A DNA stretch of 64,000 bases from Sipunculus nudus (taxonomy: Eukaryota; Annelida; Sipuncula; Golfingiida; Sipunculidae). The position numbers were made by a program, and so were the translations under genes. A model generated the notes under the pieces. That model did no database searches. It saw nothing but the letters and a program-made list of their open reading frames with translations, and had not been told where the DNA came from. The stretch spans positions 48,707,678-48,771,677 of the forward strand of contig CM049307.1 of the NCBI GenBank assembly GCA_026874595.1, read 5' to 3'. Below, piece by piece: positions 63,751-64,000 of the stretch (the stretch's first letter is position 1; each line of letters opens with the position of its first letter).

Positions 63751-64000
63751 TAGAGAAAGAAAGATGGAGAAAGAAAGAGAAAAAGCAGAGGAGAGAAAGA
63801 GAGAGAAAGAGACCTAGACTGCCAGAGAGAGAGAGAAAGAGAGGCTCTCTGGTAATTACTGCCTGACCCAGACACTCACAGTGGCAGTAGGTCAGACCTG
63901 AAGGTGTTATGTAACTGCCCAGTACACTGCATTTATACTGATCTGATGCAAACAATGAAGACATGATACCTGGAAACTTGAATAAAATCTACAGTTTTTG
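62314..64000 (-). mobile_element. Family 1 Helentron-like element, copy e, cut by window edge
   Basis: It starts AACAAGGGACCCATGGGTC, then CGGCGCTCAGCTGA, identical to copy d. The last bases of the window (ttgaataaaatctacagtttttg) match the core of copy d near 41258-41285, so the element probably continues past the edge. It includes the GA-rich run. Confidence 0.6.
63686..63840. repeat. (GA)n microsatellite and purine-rich tract
   Basis: A nearly perfect GA run to about 63740, then degenerate GA/GAAA repeats. The Ser/Leu-rich antisense frames come only from this repeat. Confidence 0.9.

Noticed and set aside
63645-63964. Ser/Leu-rich minus frames
   Set aside because: They are produced by the GA microsatellite; the upstream part does not match the tuberin segment expected there.

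Overview
The window is eukaryotic nuclear DNA: AT-rich, with small in-phase exons, GT-AG introns and dense interspersed repeats. The TSC2-type gene, the mollusc/bivalve style of tandem-core repeat elements and the tRNA-derived SINEs point to a lophotrochozoan animal, most likely a mollusc. This assignment is inference; nothing seen fixes a species.

Two genes are present, tail to tail. (1) Plus strand, 2361-6453: the last four coding exons of an arginine/serine-rich (SR-type) splicing-related protein. Its 5' part lies off the left edge. (2) Minus strand, 61511 down to 14012: 23 coding exons of tuberin (TSC2), all joined in consistent phase by GT-AG introns, about 1,149 residues. They run from the middle of the N-terminal HEAT-like solenoid, through the phospho-regulated linker, to the Rap/Rheb-GAP domain and stop codon. 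The first third of the protein lies off the right edge. Tuberin with hamartin (TSC1) turns off Rheb and so mTORC1. RxRxxS/T motifs at the two main Akt sites and the AMPK-site block are retained.

The rest is mostly mobile DNA in the introns and in the 7.5-kb space between the genes. Three families with unrelated interiors share one terminal plan: T-rich 5' end, a subterminal inverted repeat, a short 3' hairpin and a 3' end in CTTGTT. These look like Helentron-associated (HINE/DINE-1/pearl-like) elements. Family 1 is at 27.7-30.1, 30.3-32.2, 35.8-38.0, 38.9-42.0 and 62.3-64 kb; family 2 at 8.5-13.1, 14.4-16.3 and 58.6-61.0 kb; family 3 at 25.9, 50.2 and 61.6 kb. A separate family with canonical Helitron 3' ends (hairpin, about 7 nt, CTAG, then T) lies at 10.7-12.9, 24.6-25.8, 45.0-46.3 and 53.5-54.4 kb. 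One copy sits inside a family 2 element, and the uninterrupted copy elsewhere shows the empty site. Tandem cores carrying the palindrome GGTGGCGCCACC recur across families.

Smaller elements are a 1.1-kb Tigger/pogo-type DNA transposon relic, several TA-target MITEs (some very close to TSC2 splice sites), a foldback element with G-rich inverted repeats, four kinds of tRNA-derived SINE, and simple repeats. No prokaryotic feature, CRISPR array or rRNA gene was seen.
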